A stretch of DNA of 64,000 nt from Dipteris shenzhenensis. Taxonomy: Eukaryota; Polypodiophyta; Polypodiopsida; Gleicheniales. The stretch lies in NCBI GenBank assembly GCA_047967505.1, contig CM106539.1; one strand, written 5' to 3'. A model generated the notes under the pieces. It was not told where the DNA came from, made no database searches, and was given only the letters and a program-made list of their open reading frames with translations. Positions 1-11,060 of the stretch are shown in pieces. The translations under genes and the position numbers were made by a program. The stretch's first letter is position 1. Each line of letters starts with the position of its first letter.

Positions 1-1512
1 GGTGAAAAGTTATCGCAGAAATTACATCATATGCCTATGCACAGAGATATTCGGAGTGACAAAATCATTCTTATTGCATGTTGATGCATAACCGTCACTA
101 GGAAGTGACTGCGTGGTCAAATACCACTCTCGCCAGTTTCACAGATTTACCCTTGTGAGATAGAAGTTGTGTTTTATTGCAGTGACAGAATATTTTGTAG
201 TGTTTTGTAATGGCATCTGATGCTCTTTCATAGATTGTCATTGAAAACTTTAATAAGAACAACTTCCAAGCATGGAAGTTTAGAATGACAAATTTCCTTA
301 AGGGAAAAGACTATTGGGAGTTCATTACTGGAGCTAAACAAGAACCAGTTAGTTGTATGCATTTAAAGCTTGCATCAAAAATGTATAGCACAAATACACA
401 AGCCAGGAAAATGTAGCTCAAGTAGGAGTTGCATAATGTGCAAAGAGAAAATATGAGCATCAATGACTACCACATGAAGGTGAAGAAGATTGTAGATGCA
501 CTTACTTCTATTGGGTCGCCAGTGGAAGATGATGATTTAGTTTCTATGACCTTGAATGGTCTAGAAAAGGATTATGAACAATTTGGGACATCCATTGCCA
601 TCTAGGAAAGGATTATGAACAATTTGGGACATCCATTGCCGTCCGTGAGAATTTTTCCTGATTTTGACGAGTTGATTGCTCTTCTAATTTCTGAAGAGTA
701 GAGAAATGGTGGTGCATCTTCTTCAATAGAAACTTCAAAAGAAGTTGTCTTCTACTCAAATGCTGGAAGAGGTAGAGGCAGAGGTAGAGCAGGCCCATTT
801 AGAGGTCGTGGCAGAAATTAGAATATGTAGCGAATTCAAGAAAACTAGTCCTATGGAGGAGGACGTGGTAACTTTAGAGGCAGGGGGAGCCAAAGAGGTC
901 GTGGTGGATGGCAGAGAGGCCAAAATGCAAACAACAATGTTGAATGCTACTACTATGGTAAAATGGGTCATATTGTTAAAGACTGCTATAAAAAGCAGAA
1001 TGACATCATGACTAGAAAATTGTAGCAGGGCACTTATGCATCCTCTAGTAGACAGGGTGATGACAGAAATGAGCATCTGTTTATGGTGCAGCACATAATT
1101 AATTCTGCGACAAGTGCAAAAGAAAGCAATGATGTGTGGTATGTTGACTCAGGTGCATCAAACCACATGACAGGTCATGCAGAATGGATGTAGGATGATG
1201 CAAGGAAAATGGAAAGACTAGGATTTGTGGAGACTAGTGATGATACTGCACATCCTATTGTGTAGATTGGTAAAATTCCTTTGTGTATGCAGGATGGAAA
1301 AAAGAAATACCTGTTTGATGTATTTCATGTCCCAAATATCACCAAGAACCTGGTTTCTATTGGTCAAATGGTTGAGCAGGGCTTACAGGTCAGATTTAAT
1401 TCTCATGGATGCTTTGTTGAGGATATAAAAAATAAAGTTCCCTTGATAGCAAAAGGGAAGAAGAAGGGCAGGATGTTTACGTTGGATGTGGACATGCCTG
1501 AATTGAGTGCAG
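1..1512 (+). pseudogene. copia family A, gag-protease fragment (copy A-a)
   Basis: Degenerate 5' internal part of a Ty1/copia element. Bases 1-210 match the leader of the A copy at about 9010-9220. The gag start is at 210 (MASDALS then a stop). Gag is internally shortened near 350, where the sequence jumps from the EPV segment to the KMYSTNTQA segment. A period-41 tandem duplication lies at 561-642. The zinc knuckle near 940-985 has lost a cysteine (Cys-Tyr-Tyr-Tyr). The protease motif VDSGASNHM is at about 1143-1170, followed by the conserved NLVSIGQM segment. Several in-frame stops make it non-coding. Similarity to family A stops at about 1512, where LINE sequence begins. The 5' LTR lies outside the window. 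Confidence 0.85.
561..642. repeat. period-41 tandem duplication inside gag
   Basis: Two near-identical copies with the core gattatgaacaatttggga start at 561 and 602. Other A copies carry this stretch once. The 41-bp period shifts the gag frame. Confidence 0.85.
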
Positions 1513-1903
1513 AATGGGAGGAGCTTAAAGAAAATCTACAATTGGTAGACATAGGGAAAACTGGTATCTTCACTTGGCATGATAGGTGAATTGAGGAACC
1601 CGGAAGAAAAGCCAGTCTTGACTGAATTTATGTGTCCCAAATAATTGTAGGCTAGTCGTTTGAGATGAAGAGCACATTTTTTTCTTCATTGACTCTTTTA
1701 GACCACAAACCTATGCTCAGTTGGATAGATTTTGGGTCTGTTGGGGCCAGAAAGGAAGCTCCTAGTTTAAAGCTAACACCTCTCTATTTAGACTCCAATC
1801 TATGTAGTATGACATTATTAGAATGTGGAATTCAGTGTTCTCTTCAATTGAAACATGCTCTCACTTGTGAAAAATGCAGTGGAAAATACATAGAAAATTC
1901 TTA
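1513..1903 (+). pseudogene. LINE endonuclease C-terminal remnant
   Basis: The translation carries FTWHDR and LLDHKPML with a following IDFG.VGARK..PSLKL segment. This matches the end of plant L1 apurinic-type endonucleases, where a Ser-Asp-His motif closes the catalytic domain. Here the motif reads Leu-Asp-His, so the serine is not conserved. Stops at about 1587, 1621 and 1650 separate the pieces. Confidence 0.65.
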
Positions 1904-2384
1904 AAGAGGCAAGGGAAAACATAGCAATTCCTAGAGCCAAAAGAATGGATAGGTTGAAGAAGGAGGAATTGGAGGATTAGGAAAGAAGGAGGAATTGGAG
2001 GATTAGGAAAAAAAATCAAGAATCTTAGACACACAGGCTCAACATCAGCTACTCTAAAAAAGGAAGCAAATCAAATTTCAAGAACAAATCAGGTTGCAAA
2101 ATGCCATGTTTTATTTTAGAGTTTGGTGGGCTCACAAAATAGATAGACCAACAATAGAAAATTTCAAGCTAATCAGAAAAAAGAGCAGCTAGGATGTAAT
2201 ACCTTTCCTCGAGAAGCATGAATTCTCATGTGCCTCTTCTATGAGGAAAAATTGGAAATAATTCTTAAACACTTCCAAGGGATGCTGAGTACTGTGCATA
2301 TTCCTAATGACAAGGTAATGGAGGCTCACCTTAGATGTCAACAAACAAGGAAAAAAATGGTCTCAAACCTAGACAAAATCCAGC

Positions 2385-3060
2385 TTGACAATTGATTTTT
2401 CTCTACAGGAGCTAAAGGAGGCAGTTTTTGCTATGGTTAATGGCAAAAAACATGGTGAAGATGGTTTGCACATAGAGTTTTATAAAGTCTTCTTGGACAC
2501 TATTACACCTTGCTTGATCAAGTTGTGGCAGAAATGCATGGTTGTGGGTAACCTTCGGCAATGCTCAATTGTAGTTATAAATATTTTGCCAAAGCTCTAG
2601 CATAACAGCTAAAAAATAAGATGGATAAATGGATACTACAAGAGCAGAGGGGCTTTATCAATGGTAGTCATCTTTTAAAAGCTATCATCAGTCTATGGAA
2701 AGGGTGTGCTAATGCAAAAGAGACAAATCAAGACATCGGCGTCGTCAAAATTGCTTTTGACAAGGCCTATGACAGGTTAAATTGGGACTCCATTCTACAA
2801 TCCCTTCAAGACTTGGGTCTAGGGGAAATATTTACTTCTTTTGTGGCCCTACTCCTCACAAATGCCGCAACCAAACTTTGTGTGAATGGTGAAATGTCAC
2901 AGTCTTTCATGCTTCTATTTGCAATAGTTGTAGATGCTTTGGGGTGGTTAACAAGGATGCTCTCAAAGGGATTGGACTAATCTTAGGAAAGCACTTGGTC
3001 ATTCAATAGTTTGCAAATGACACAAATCTCACTATTAGAAACACTCCTCTTCACATAAAA
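2385..3060 (+). pseudogene. LINE reverse transcriptase remnant
   Basis: Motifs visible: LKEAVFAMVNGKKHGEDGLH (RT entry motif), QRGFINGSHLLKAI, VVKIAFDKAYDRLNWDSI (motif A, with Ala for the usual Asp before FDKAYD) and VNGEMSQSF. The catalytic F/Y-A-D-D box is present as FANDTN at about 3010-3028, so one catalytic aspartate is replaced by Asn. Together with stop codons this shows a dead enzyme. Confidence 0.8.
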
Positions 3061-3380
3061 AAATCCTTGATATATTTATATATTTTTTTTCTTGCCTTAG
3101 GATCAAAAGTTGACCCTTCTAAAATGGGTTATGTAGTATTGCCAGGAAACAATCAGGATAAACTAAGACAAATGGGTTGCAAAATAATTTTGTAGGGACA
3201 AATCTTCAGACTTTTGGGCATACCTATGGGTTTCAAGGTAAGTATGAAAGAAATGTGGGATTGGTTTCTCAACAGACTCCTTTAAGGACTAAGCTTGATA
3301 GAAGGAAGGGATTTCATGCAAATCTAGTAGGAAGAAGTGTTGTCTTATATCTACCCTATTTCTATTTTTTATCTATCTTC

Positions 3381-3441
3381 TTGGTGCCCATCTTAAGTTG
3401 GGATAGAAAAATTGGTGCCCATCTTAAGTTGGGATAGAAAA
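3381..3441. repeat. 30-bp tandem duplication in LINE
   Basis: The segment ttggtgcccatcttaagttg plus the next ten bases occurs at 3381-3410 and again at 3412-3441, one base apart. Confidence 0.9.
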
Positions 3442-4165
3442 TTTTATTAGAATCTCCAGATCTCTCTTGTGGAGGGGTAGTGACACCAGGAGAAGAATTC
3501 CTAAAGTGAGGTGGTCCTTTTGCACCATGACAAAATAGAAAGGAGGACTAGGTGTGGTCAATATCTAGCAAGCAACTTTTGAATTAGCAACCAGATGGAT
3601 CATAAAAGCTATAACTCACCTTGACACGGACTGAACTAACCTATTGCTAAGAAACTTCAAGTTTGTCAAACCAGTAAGAGAACCTAAATGGAAAGACTAC
3701 CCCATGTTGTCTGCCATCTGCAACCCAAAGTCTTGTATGACCAAGGGGAGCTAGTTATGGAAAACTTTGTGACATGCCTTTGAATAGATTATCTTATCTA
3801 GTAAAGATTCTTTTATGGGACTAGATTCCATTTGGGTACCCCTATGAATGATGTTGACTTGCTGAGGGCTTTAAAAAAGGTCTTCAAACCTAGGAACAGT
3901 TGTGGAGAAAAGAACATATGATATGCAAAGATTGGTATGAAATTAGAAGGAAATTCAAATTGTCCAATCAAGCAAGCAATAGTTATGGGTAGGCTGATTT
4001 TGTCAGACAATGACCTCACTTGGAAAGGAGGTAGAGTTTTCATTCACAACCGAGGGTTTAGTTGGGTTGGAGGCTCTCACTTCTTGCCCATTTCAACTCC
4101 TTTGGAAGGTATTGCAGAATTAGTTACTACATTGGATGGTAGGTGGACCCTTTTTCACAACACTT

Positions 4166-4415
4166 TTAAATGGACAAGTAGGTTCTTGCTGATATGGGGA
4201 AAAAAATACCAGAAAAAATGTCCACATTACTCCGGCTCATATTGCATAAAGCAGTATGCACTAATTGTAGAAGCTTAAGGCTTGTTAAAGGGGATGGCGC
4301 CTGTAAGAGATGCCCTAATATTAAAGAAGATGTTTTCCATCTTTTCATCACATCACTTGGTGCTAGGAAGGTTTGGAATTTTGTAAAGTTCCACGTAGGT
4401 GAACCCCTCAAATAG
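4166..4415 (+). pseudogene. LINE zf-RVT-like C-terminal domain remnant
   Basis: Across two frames the sequence gives LLRLILHKAVCTNCRSLRL...CKRCPNIKEDVFHLF...ARKVWNF. This matches the pattern of the zinc-binding reverse transcriptase domain (zf-RVT) found at the C-terminus of plant LINE ORF2: a Leu/His-Lys-Ala stretch, CX2C, then E.{2,3}HLF and VW. A frameshift lies near 4190-4200. Confidence 0.7.
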
Positions 4416-4453
4416 AAGTCTCTACTGTTGGGGGATGCATTGAAGACATCTTA

Positions 4454-4710
4454 TGACAAAATATGAAGAGGGGAGAGGAGAAGAGTGGAGATGAGGAGAG
4501 AGGGCACAGCTAGAGAGCACACCACAAATGACTAACTGTACACTAGATTTAGTTGAAAAAATAGAATATATAAAAACCCATTTAGCGTTAGGGTTAGGGG
4601 ATGTAACCCTTTCCTTTATAGCACTCTATAAGGTTAGTGCTATGCACATATGATCACATGATGGTGCTATGCACACATGATCACAAGATGTTGAGCGCGA
4701 ACTCTCAACA
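4454..4710 (-). repeat. copia family B 3' LTR (copy B-a)
   Basis: 257-bp LTR, reverse complement of the LTRs at 15935-16191 and 22980-23236, with TG...CA ends. It carries the same tandem G-box-like and telomere-like stretch with point changes. It is followed on its inner side (4711 onward) by the purine-rich tract and polyprotein tail, so this is the 3' LTR of a minus-strand element. Confidence 0.9.
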
Positions 4711-4798
4711 CCTTCCCTCAAGATAAACATCATGAAGTAGGCCTTCCCTCAAGATGATGATTTAGGGGAATTGAAGAAGGACTGTGCATTACATTCCA

Positions 4799-7464
4799 TC
4801 ACACCCCTTTAATGGGAATGTCCTTCCTCTGCATCAAACTAAGAGCTAGTCGATGTTTGTCGAATAGCTCTTTACTGAGTGGTTTGGTAAATATGTTTGC
4901 AACATTCTCTTTGCTATCACAATGTTGCAGTGTGATGTCACCAAGTAACACTCTTTCTCTAATAAAGTGCTCTCTGACATCAATGTGCTTTGTGATATAC
5001 TAGATTCTTGGCCAATGCTTGAGTCGATTGATTATCACAGCATATTGTTGTTAGCTTTAACTCATCAAAGTAATCTGTCTCTGACAATAGTCTTCTGAGC
5101 CATATAGCCTCACATGCACCTATAGTGAGTGCCCTATATTCTGCTTCAGTCAAAGACAAAGAAACAGTTTTGGCTGTTTAATTGACAACCATGATATAGC
5201 ACCTTGACCAAGGAAAAATGCATATCCCTATGTCGATTTCCTGGTCTCATGATCTCCGGCATAGTCACTATCACAGTATCCATGCAACTGTGGATGACTT
5301 CCTCTATATTCTATCCCAAACTATCTTGTACCTCTGATGTATCTCAAGACTCTTATGGCTGCATTCCAATGAGACTGTTTTAGATTTGCCATAAACTGTG
5401 CTAGTGAGCTTACTACATAAAAAATATATGGCCGTGTGACTGTCAGATATATTAGAGATCCGATGAGCTTCTTGTAGTACCTGTCATTGACTGTAGGCTT
5501 TTCTGAATCTCTAGTAAGTTTCAAACTCTCTTCCATGGGAGTGGCTTCAATCTTGCAATCTGCCATATGAAATTTCTTTAGGAGACTGTCAACATACTTG
5601 AGTTGACTCATAAATGTGCTATCTAAATCTCTCTAGAACTCAATTCCAAGACAATAGTGCATAAGTCTAAGATCTTTCATGTTGAACTCTGCAGATAAGT
5701 CTTGTTTCAATTTTCTAATGAAGCTATCCTTGTCTCCTGTCATAATCAAATCATCTACGTACAAAAGTGCAATAGTAATATCTTCCCCTTGAACTTTGTA
5801 GAAGAGAGTATGATCTGCATTGGACTTCATGTATCCCAGAAATACTTGTCAATTCTGCTGTACCAACTTTTGGGTGCTTGCTTTAAGCCATAAAGACTTT
5901 TCTTGAGATGGCAAACCTTATTCTCCTTGCCTGGTTCAACATAACCTACTGGTTGTTGCATGTAGACTTCCTCGTCTAGGTAACCATTGAGAAATGCATT
6001 CTTGACATCAAGCTGATACACATCCCATCTACTAAGTGTCGCTAGTGATATCAAGAACCATATGGAATCCATCTTTGCTACTGGAGCATAAGTCTCATCA
6101 TAGTCTTGACCATATTGTTGTGCAAATCCTTTTGCAACTAGTCTAGCTTTGTATCTCTGAATACTTCCATCTGGATTGTACTTCACTTTGTACACCCATT
6201 TGTTGGCTATGGCCATTTTTCTTGGTGGAAGGTCGCATTATTCCCAAATATTATTCTTATACAAAGCATTCATTTCTTCATTCATAGTAGTTTGCCATTC
6301 TGGCTTGTCTATTGTGTCTTGGAAGTACACTGGCTCTTCTATAGCCATGATGGTATTCATAAGAGCATAGTTGGTGGTTTCCACTTGAATTGCTTTGCCT
6401 TTTTAAGCATATGTCAATCTGGCTGGAGGTTTGCTTTCCCTAGATCGTCTGAGCTGCTATGGCTCTGCTTGGGGTGTGGCTGCCAATTCTTGCTCTTCTT
6501 CATCAACCTATTTTATAGATGACTATGAATTCGATGCTTCTATCTCCTGTGTAGGTGAGGTTTTCCATTCTAATTACTCATCAAACATTACATCTTTGGA
6601 GATAATGACTTTGTGGTTGATGGGATCATACAATTTATATGATTTGCTTTCTTCACTGTAGCCAACAATGATGCATTTGCGTAACTTTGCATCCAATTTC
6701 CGGTGATGATCATCATGTATGTGGGCATATGCTATGCAACCAAATATGCGAAGATGCCCAATGTGTGGCTTGTGTCCAGTGAATGCTTCATAAGGAGTCA
6801 TACCTTGTATCAGTTTGGTAGGAAGCTGATTAAGCAAGCAGTTTGCTATAGCTATTGCTTTTGCCCAATACTAATTTGGAAGATGCTTTTCACTAAGCAT
6901 GCTCTAGCACTGTCTGCTAAAGTCCCATTCTTCCTTTCAGCTCTTGTATTCTGCTGAGGAGTATCTGCACATGTGAATTGTCTTTGAATGCCATGATTTT
7001 TGCAAAAGTTCATGAATGCTGAAGACATGTATTCACCTCCTCTATCTGATCTCATGACCTTGATCTTTCTGCCTGTCTGGTTTTCTATCATGGCTTTGAA
7101 TTCTTGAAATCTGGAAAACACTTCATATTTCTTTGTCAGAAAGTAGACCCAATAATATCTGCTATAGTCGTCGATGAAAGTCAAGTAGTAAAGTGAACCA
7201 TTGATGCTGTGGGTCTGGGCATAACCCCATACATCTATACGTATCAAATCAAGAATACCTCATGCACGAGAGGTACTTCTGACAAAGTTTCTTCGCTTTT
7301 GTTTGCCGAAGCAGCATGCTTCACAAACTTTTCCAAGAAATTGTAGCTTTGGAATCCCAATTGCCATATTTTGATTCCTGCGATCTAACAAGTACTTGAA
7401 GTTGACACGACCATATCTCTTGTGCCATTTTGCAGATAGTGGCATCTGTTGTGGTTGAGCTGAT
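4799..7464 (-). pseudogene. copia family B gag-pol fragment, minus strand (copy B-a)
   Basis: Reading leftwards from 7464: the pre-integrase zinc region (AKWHKRYGRVNF ... CEACCFGKQKR), integrase core ([16 protein letters not shown]...AERKNG), the RT entry segment with KAIASKWVYK-like sequence (6130-6216), LDVKNAFLNGYLDEEVYMQQ (about 5970), YVDDLIMTG (about 5755) and the RNase H domain down to the stop at 4799. Gag, protease and the 5' LTR are missing: at 7465 the sequence switches abruptly to an A-family LTR. Numerous stops and frameshifts. It is close enough to the intact B element for unambiguous alignment. Confidence 0.85.
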
Positions 7465-7808
7465 TGTGAAGAGAGTGGGAGAGAAGGAAAGAGTCTAACT
7501 TGCAGAATTCTCACATACACAATGGGGGAATATACACCAAGGTGGAGGCTAAAAATAGTTTTCCTCTTCTTAGTTGTAAAAGCCAAAAGAACTCTAAGTA
7601 CAAAAGAATAGGTGAACCCTATATGTGGGTCTCAAACCAAACTCAGGTAACCAAGGTGGCATACTAATTGAGCCACTAACTAGAGTACATAAAGATAGCT
7701 TTCATCCAGCTATTATTCATGGGCGGTGCATCTGCAGCTAACAAGTCGGTGACATAAATGCACAACGGTCACCCTGGCATATCACGAGTGGAGCTCGATA
7801 TCTCAACA
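7465..7808 (-). repeat. copia family A 3' LTR (copy A-b)
   Basis: 344-bp LTR in minus orientation (tgtgaagagagtggg ... gatatctcaaca on the plus strand). The inner side begins ctccccctcgagctc, the complement of the family A polypurine tract, so this is a 3' LTR. Its outer edge abuts a truncated B element at 7464. Confidence 0.9.
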
Positions 7809-7821
7809 CTCCCCCTCGAGC

Positions 7822-8332
7822 TCAATCCAAATTCCTACACACAAGCAGGTCTCTAAACTTGTGCAGCTTCTCTACACCCAATGCCTTCATGAATATGTCA
7901 GCTACTTGATCCTCTGTGCTGACATAAACTAGATCAATAAAACCTACTAAAACCTTCTCCCGCACATAGTGATAATGCACCTCAATGTGCTTTGTTCGAG
8001 CATGATAGACTGGGTTATTTGCCAAGTGTATACTTCTCATGTTCTCACAATAATTGACAACTAGCCCATCTGTAGACCGATGCATATCATAAAGTAGCTT
8101 ATGCAACCAAGCTACCTCACATGCAGCCATTGTTGCACCCCTGTACTCAGCCTGTGTGCTCGACAAGGCAACTGTAGGTTGTTTCTTGCTGCTCCAAGTG
8201 ATTGCAGCACTCCCAAACGAGAACATATATCCACTTGTAGATCGTCTATCAGAAACACTACCAACCCAATCAGCATTAGTGTATCCATGCAATTGTGAAC
8301 CTCAATCTCATAAAATAGTCCATACCGCAATG
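7822..8332 (-). pseudogene. copia family A RNase H tail (copy A-b)
   Basis: About 156 residues read openly from 8292 to the stop at 7822: HGYTNADWVGSVSDRRSTSG, KKQPTVALSSTQAEYRGA, HARTKHIEVHYHYVREK and EDQVADIFMKALGVEKL. These are the catalytic-Asp, Glu-containing and C-terminal motifs of copia RNase H. Two differences suggest decay: Asn-Ala-Asp for Asp-Ala-Asp at the first catalytic motif, and CENM for CDNM. Upstream pol is missing; the sequence jumps to a plus-strand LTR at about 8331. Confidence 0.85.
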
Positions 8333-8676
8333 TATCGAGCTCCACTCGTGATATGCCAGGGTGATCGTTGTGCATTTATGTCACCGACTTGTTAGCTGCA
8401 GATGCAGTTGGTACACCGCCCATGAATAATAGCTGGATGATAGCTATCCTTATGTACTCTAGTTCATGGCTCAGTTAGTATGCCACCTTAGTTAGTTGAG
8501 TTTGGTTTGAGACCCACATATAGGGTCCTTCTATTTCTTTGTACTAGAGTTCTTTTGGCTTTCACAATTAAGAAGAGGAAAACTGTTTTCAGCCTCCACC
8601 TTTGTGTGTATTCCCCCATTGTGTATGTGAGAAAGCCACAAGTGAGACTCCTTCCTTCTCTCCCAATATCTTCACA
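8331..8676 (+). repeat. copia family A 5' LTR (copy A-c)
   Basis: 346 bp ending tatcttcaca directly before the PBS. Compared with the 358-bp LTR at 43038 it lacks about 6-8 bases at the start (tgttgaga), where it joins A-b pol sequence at a short shared caatg(t). A TATA-like acatataggg lies near 8517. Confidence 0.9.
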
Positions 8677-8688
8677 TGGTATCAGAGC
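8677..8688 (+). other. primer-binding site, initiator tRNA-Met (copy A-c)
   Basis: TGGTATCAGAGC begins immediately after the LTR. It is complementary to the 3' end of plant initiator tRNA-Met, the standard copia primer. Confidence 0.95.
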
Positions 8689-9223
8689 CTGGTTCGTGGT
8701 AAGGAGCTCAAGAAAGAAAACCAAGTTCATGGTGTCCTGGTAAGAGGACCAATGTTGCTTTCCTTTTTCGAGTTTGGGAGCAAATCTTTGCAGGTACCAC
8801 AGTCAAAAAGTGCAACAGTGCATTGTCTCAGATTGAGATGCCCTTCGCCGTGTGGCGAGAGCGCAATATATGCTGCGGAACTAAGCGAAGCCCTTGGTGA
8901 CTTTATTTTCTGATTCGAGGCCATTTCGGGGCCCGTTTTGGAGGTGGAAGTTCTCCGCAACCACTGAGAAAAAGACCCTATTTTTGTTGTGCGACCACTG
9001 GTCTGCAGGTTGGTGAAAAGTTGCCACAAAAATTGCTCATATGCCTGTACACAAAGATATTGGGAGTTACAGAATCATCCTTATTGCTTGTTCATGCAAA
9101 ATCGTCACTAAGAAGTGACTGTGTGGTCAAATACTCATTTCGTGAGTTTTACAGAGTTGCCCTGCCCTTATGAGGCAGAAGCTATGTTTTTTGCAGTGAT
9201 AGAATATTTTATAGTGTTCTGTA

Positions 9224-10695
9224 ATGGCGTCTAATTCTCTTTCACAGATTGTCACTGAAAAGCTTGACAAGAACAACTTCCAAGCATGGAAGTTTAGAAT
9301 GACGAATTTCTTTATGGGAAAAGGCTATTGGGAGTTCATTCCAAGAAATCAAGAAGAACTAGTTCTTCCTAATGTTCCCAATCAACAGGAAATGAAGGCC
9401 TTTAAAGGATGGCATGAGAGGGCCAAAAAAGTTATGTATTGGCTGTCTATCAGTATTTTCGATTCTATGATTGTGCATATTCAGAATGCAAGTACACCAA
9501 AGGAGGCATGGGATACTTTGGCAAAAATGTACAGCACAAATACGCAAGCCAAGAAAATGCAGCTCAAGCAGGAGTTGCACAATGTGCAGGGAGAAAATAT
9601 GAGCATCAATGACTACCACATGAAGGTGAAGAAAATTGCAGATGCACTTGCTTCCATTGGGTCGCCAGTGGAAGATGACGATTTAGTTTCTGTGACCTTG
9701 AATGGTCTAGGAAAGGATTATGCACAGTTCCGGACATCCATTGCCATCCGTGAAAAATTTCCTAATTTTGAGGAGTTATTTGCTCTTATAATTTCTCAAG
9801 AGCAGAGAAATGGTGGTGCATCTTCTTCAGGAGGAACTTCAAAAGAAACTGTCTTCTACTCAAATGCTAGAAGAGGTAGAGGCAAAGGTAGAGGAGGCCG
9901 ATCTGAAGGCCATGGTAGGAATTAGAATATGCAGCAAACTCAAGAAAACCAGTCCTATGGAGGAGGACGTGGTAACTCTAGAGGCAGGGGGAGCCAAAGA
10001 GGTTGTGGTGGATGGCAGAGATGTCAAAATGCAAACAACAATGTTGAATGCTACTATTGTGGTAAAATGGGTCATATGGCTGCGTGCTACAAAAAGCAAA
10101 ATGACATTATGAATGGAAAATTGCAGCAAGGCAATTATGCATCCTCTAGTAGACAGGGTGATGACAGAAATGAGCATTTATTTATGGTGTAGCACATGAC
10201 CAATTCTGTGACAAGTGCAAAAGAAAGCAATGATGTGTGGTATGTTGACTCAGGTCCGTCAAACCACATGAGAGGTCATGTAGAATGGATATAGGATGCA
10301 AGGAAAATGGAAGACCAAGATTTGTGGACACTGGTGATGATACTGCACATCCTATTGTGCAGATTGGTAAAATTCCTTTGTCTATGCAGGATGGGAAAAA
10401 GAAATACCTGTTTGATGTATTTCATGTCCCGAATATCACCAAGAACCTCGTTTCTATTGGTCAAATGGTTGAGCAGGGCTTGTAGGTCAGATTTAATCCT
10501 CATGGATGCTTTGTTGAGGATATGAAAAATAATGGTCGCTTGATAGCAAAAGGAAAGAAGAAGGGCAGGATGTTTACATTGGATGCAGACATGCCTGAAT
10601 TGAGTGCAGCAATATTTGCACATGGGACTGGTGTAGTTGCAGATATTGATATCTAGCATAAACGCATTGGTCATGTTAATGTACAGCGACTTAAA
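9224..10695 (+). pseudogene. copia family A gag, protease and start of integrase (copy A-c)
   Basis: Gag starts at ATG 9224 (MASNSLSQIVTEKLDKNNFQ). 233 codons are open to a TAG at 9923. The same frame then continues with a Gly/Arg-rich basic segment (GGGRGNSRGRGSQRG) and a CCHC knuckle whose spacing is damaged: CYYCGKMGHMAAC, His-X3-Cys instead of His-X4-Cys, from a missing codon. The protease motif VDSGPSNHM is near 10241 (Pro for the usual Ala). Further stops occur near 10190, 10291 and 10484. The reading then reaches the pre-integrase HKRIGHVN at about 10657-10680. The coding sequence is interrupted at 10695 by the nested A-d element and resumes at 23531. Confidence 0.85.
10691..10695. repeat. 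target-site duplication of nested copia A-d, left copy (TTAAA)
   Basis: ttaaa directly before the LTR at 10696; the identical five bases occur at 23531-23535 directly after the other LTR. 5-bp duplications are typical of copia integrase. Confidence 0.9.
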
Positions 10696-11047
10696 TGTGA
10701 AGATAGTGAGAGAGAGCGAAGGAGTCTCACTTGCGGCTTTCTCACATACACAATGCAGGAATACACACAAAGGTGGAGGCTGAAAACAGTTTTCCTCTTC
10801 TTAGTTTTGAAAGCCAAAAGAGCTCTAGTACAAAGAAATAGAAGAACCCTATATGTGGGTCTCAAACCAAACTCAACTAACTAAGGTGGCATACTAACTG
10901 AGCTACAAACTAGAGTAGATAAGGATAGCTGTCATCCAGCTATTATTCATGGGTGGCGTACCAACCACATCTGCAGCTAACAAGTGGTTGACATAAATGC
11001 ACAACGGTCACCTTGGCATATCACGAGTGGATCTCGATATCTCAACA
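10696..11047 (-). repeat. copia family A 3' LTR (copy A-d)
   Basis: 352 bp, minus orientation, TG...CA ends. It is followed inward by ctccccctcgagctcg (11048-11063), the complement of the polypurine tract. Confidence 0.92.
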
Positions 11048-11060
11048 CTCCCCCTCGAGC

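Larger units (their letters stand above)
1513..4453 (+). mobile_element. L1-type LINE, truncated and degenerate
   Basis: Non-LTR retrotransposon ORF2 remnant. In order: the end of the endonuclease (LVDIG...GIFTWHDR at about 1540-1588, then LLDHKP at about 1690), reverse transcriptase (2385-3060), the post-RT region (3200-3600) and a zf-RVT-like cysteine/histidine domain near the C-terminus (4190-4415). The 5' end is truncated at the junction with copia A sequence, as is usual for LINEs. The 3' end, including any poly(A), has been cut by the B-family LTR at 4454. Many stops and frameshifts are present. No target-site duplication can be identified because both ends are lost. Confidence 0.8.
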
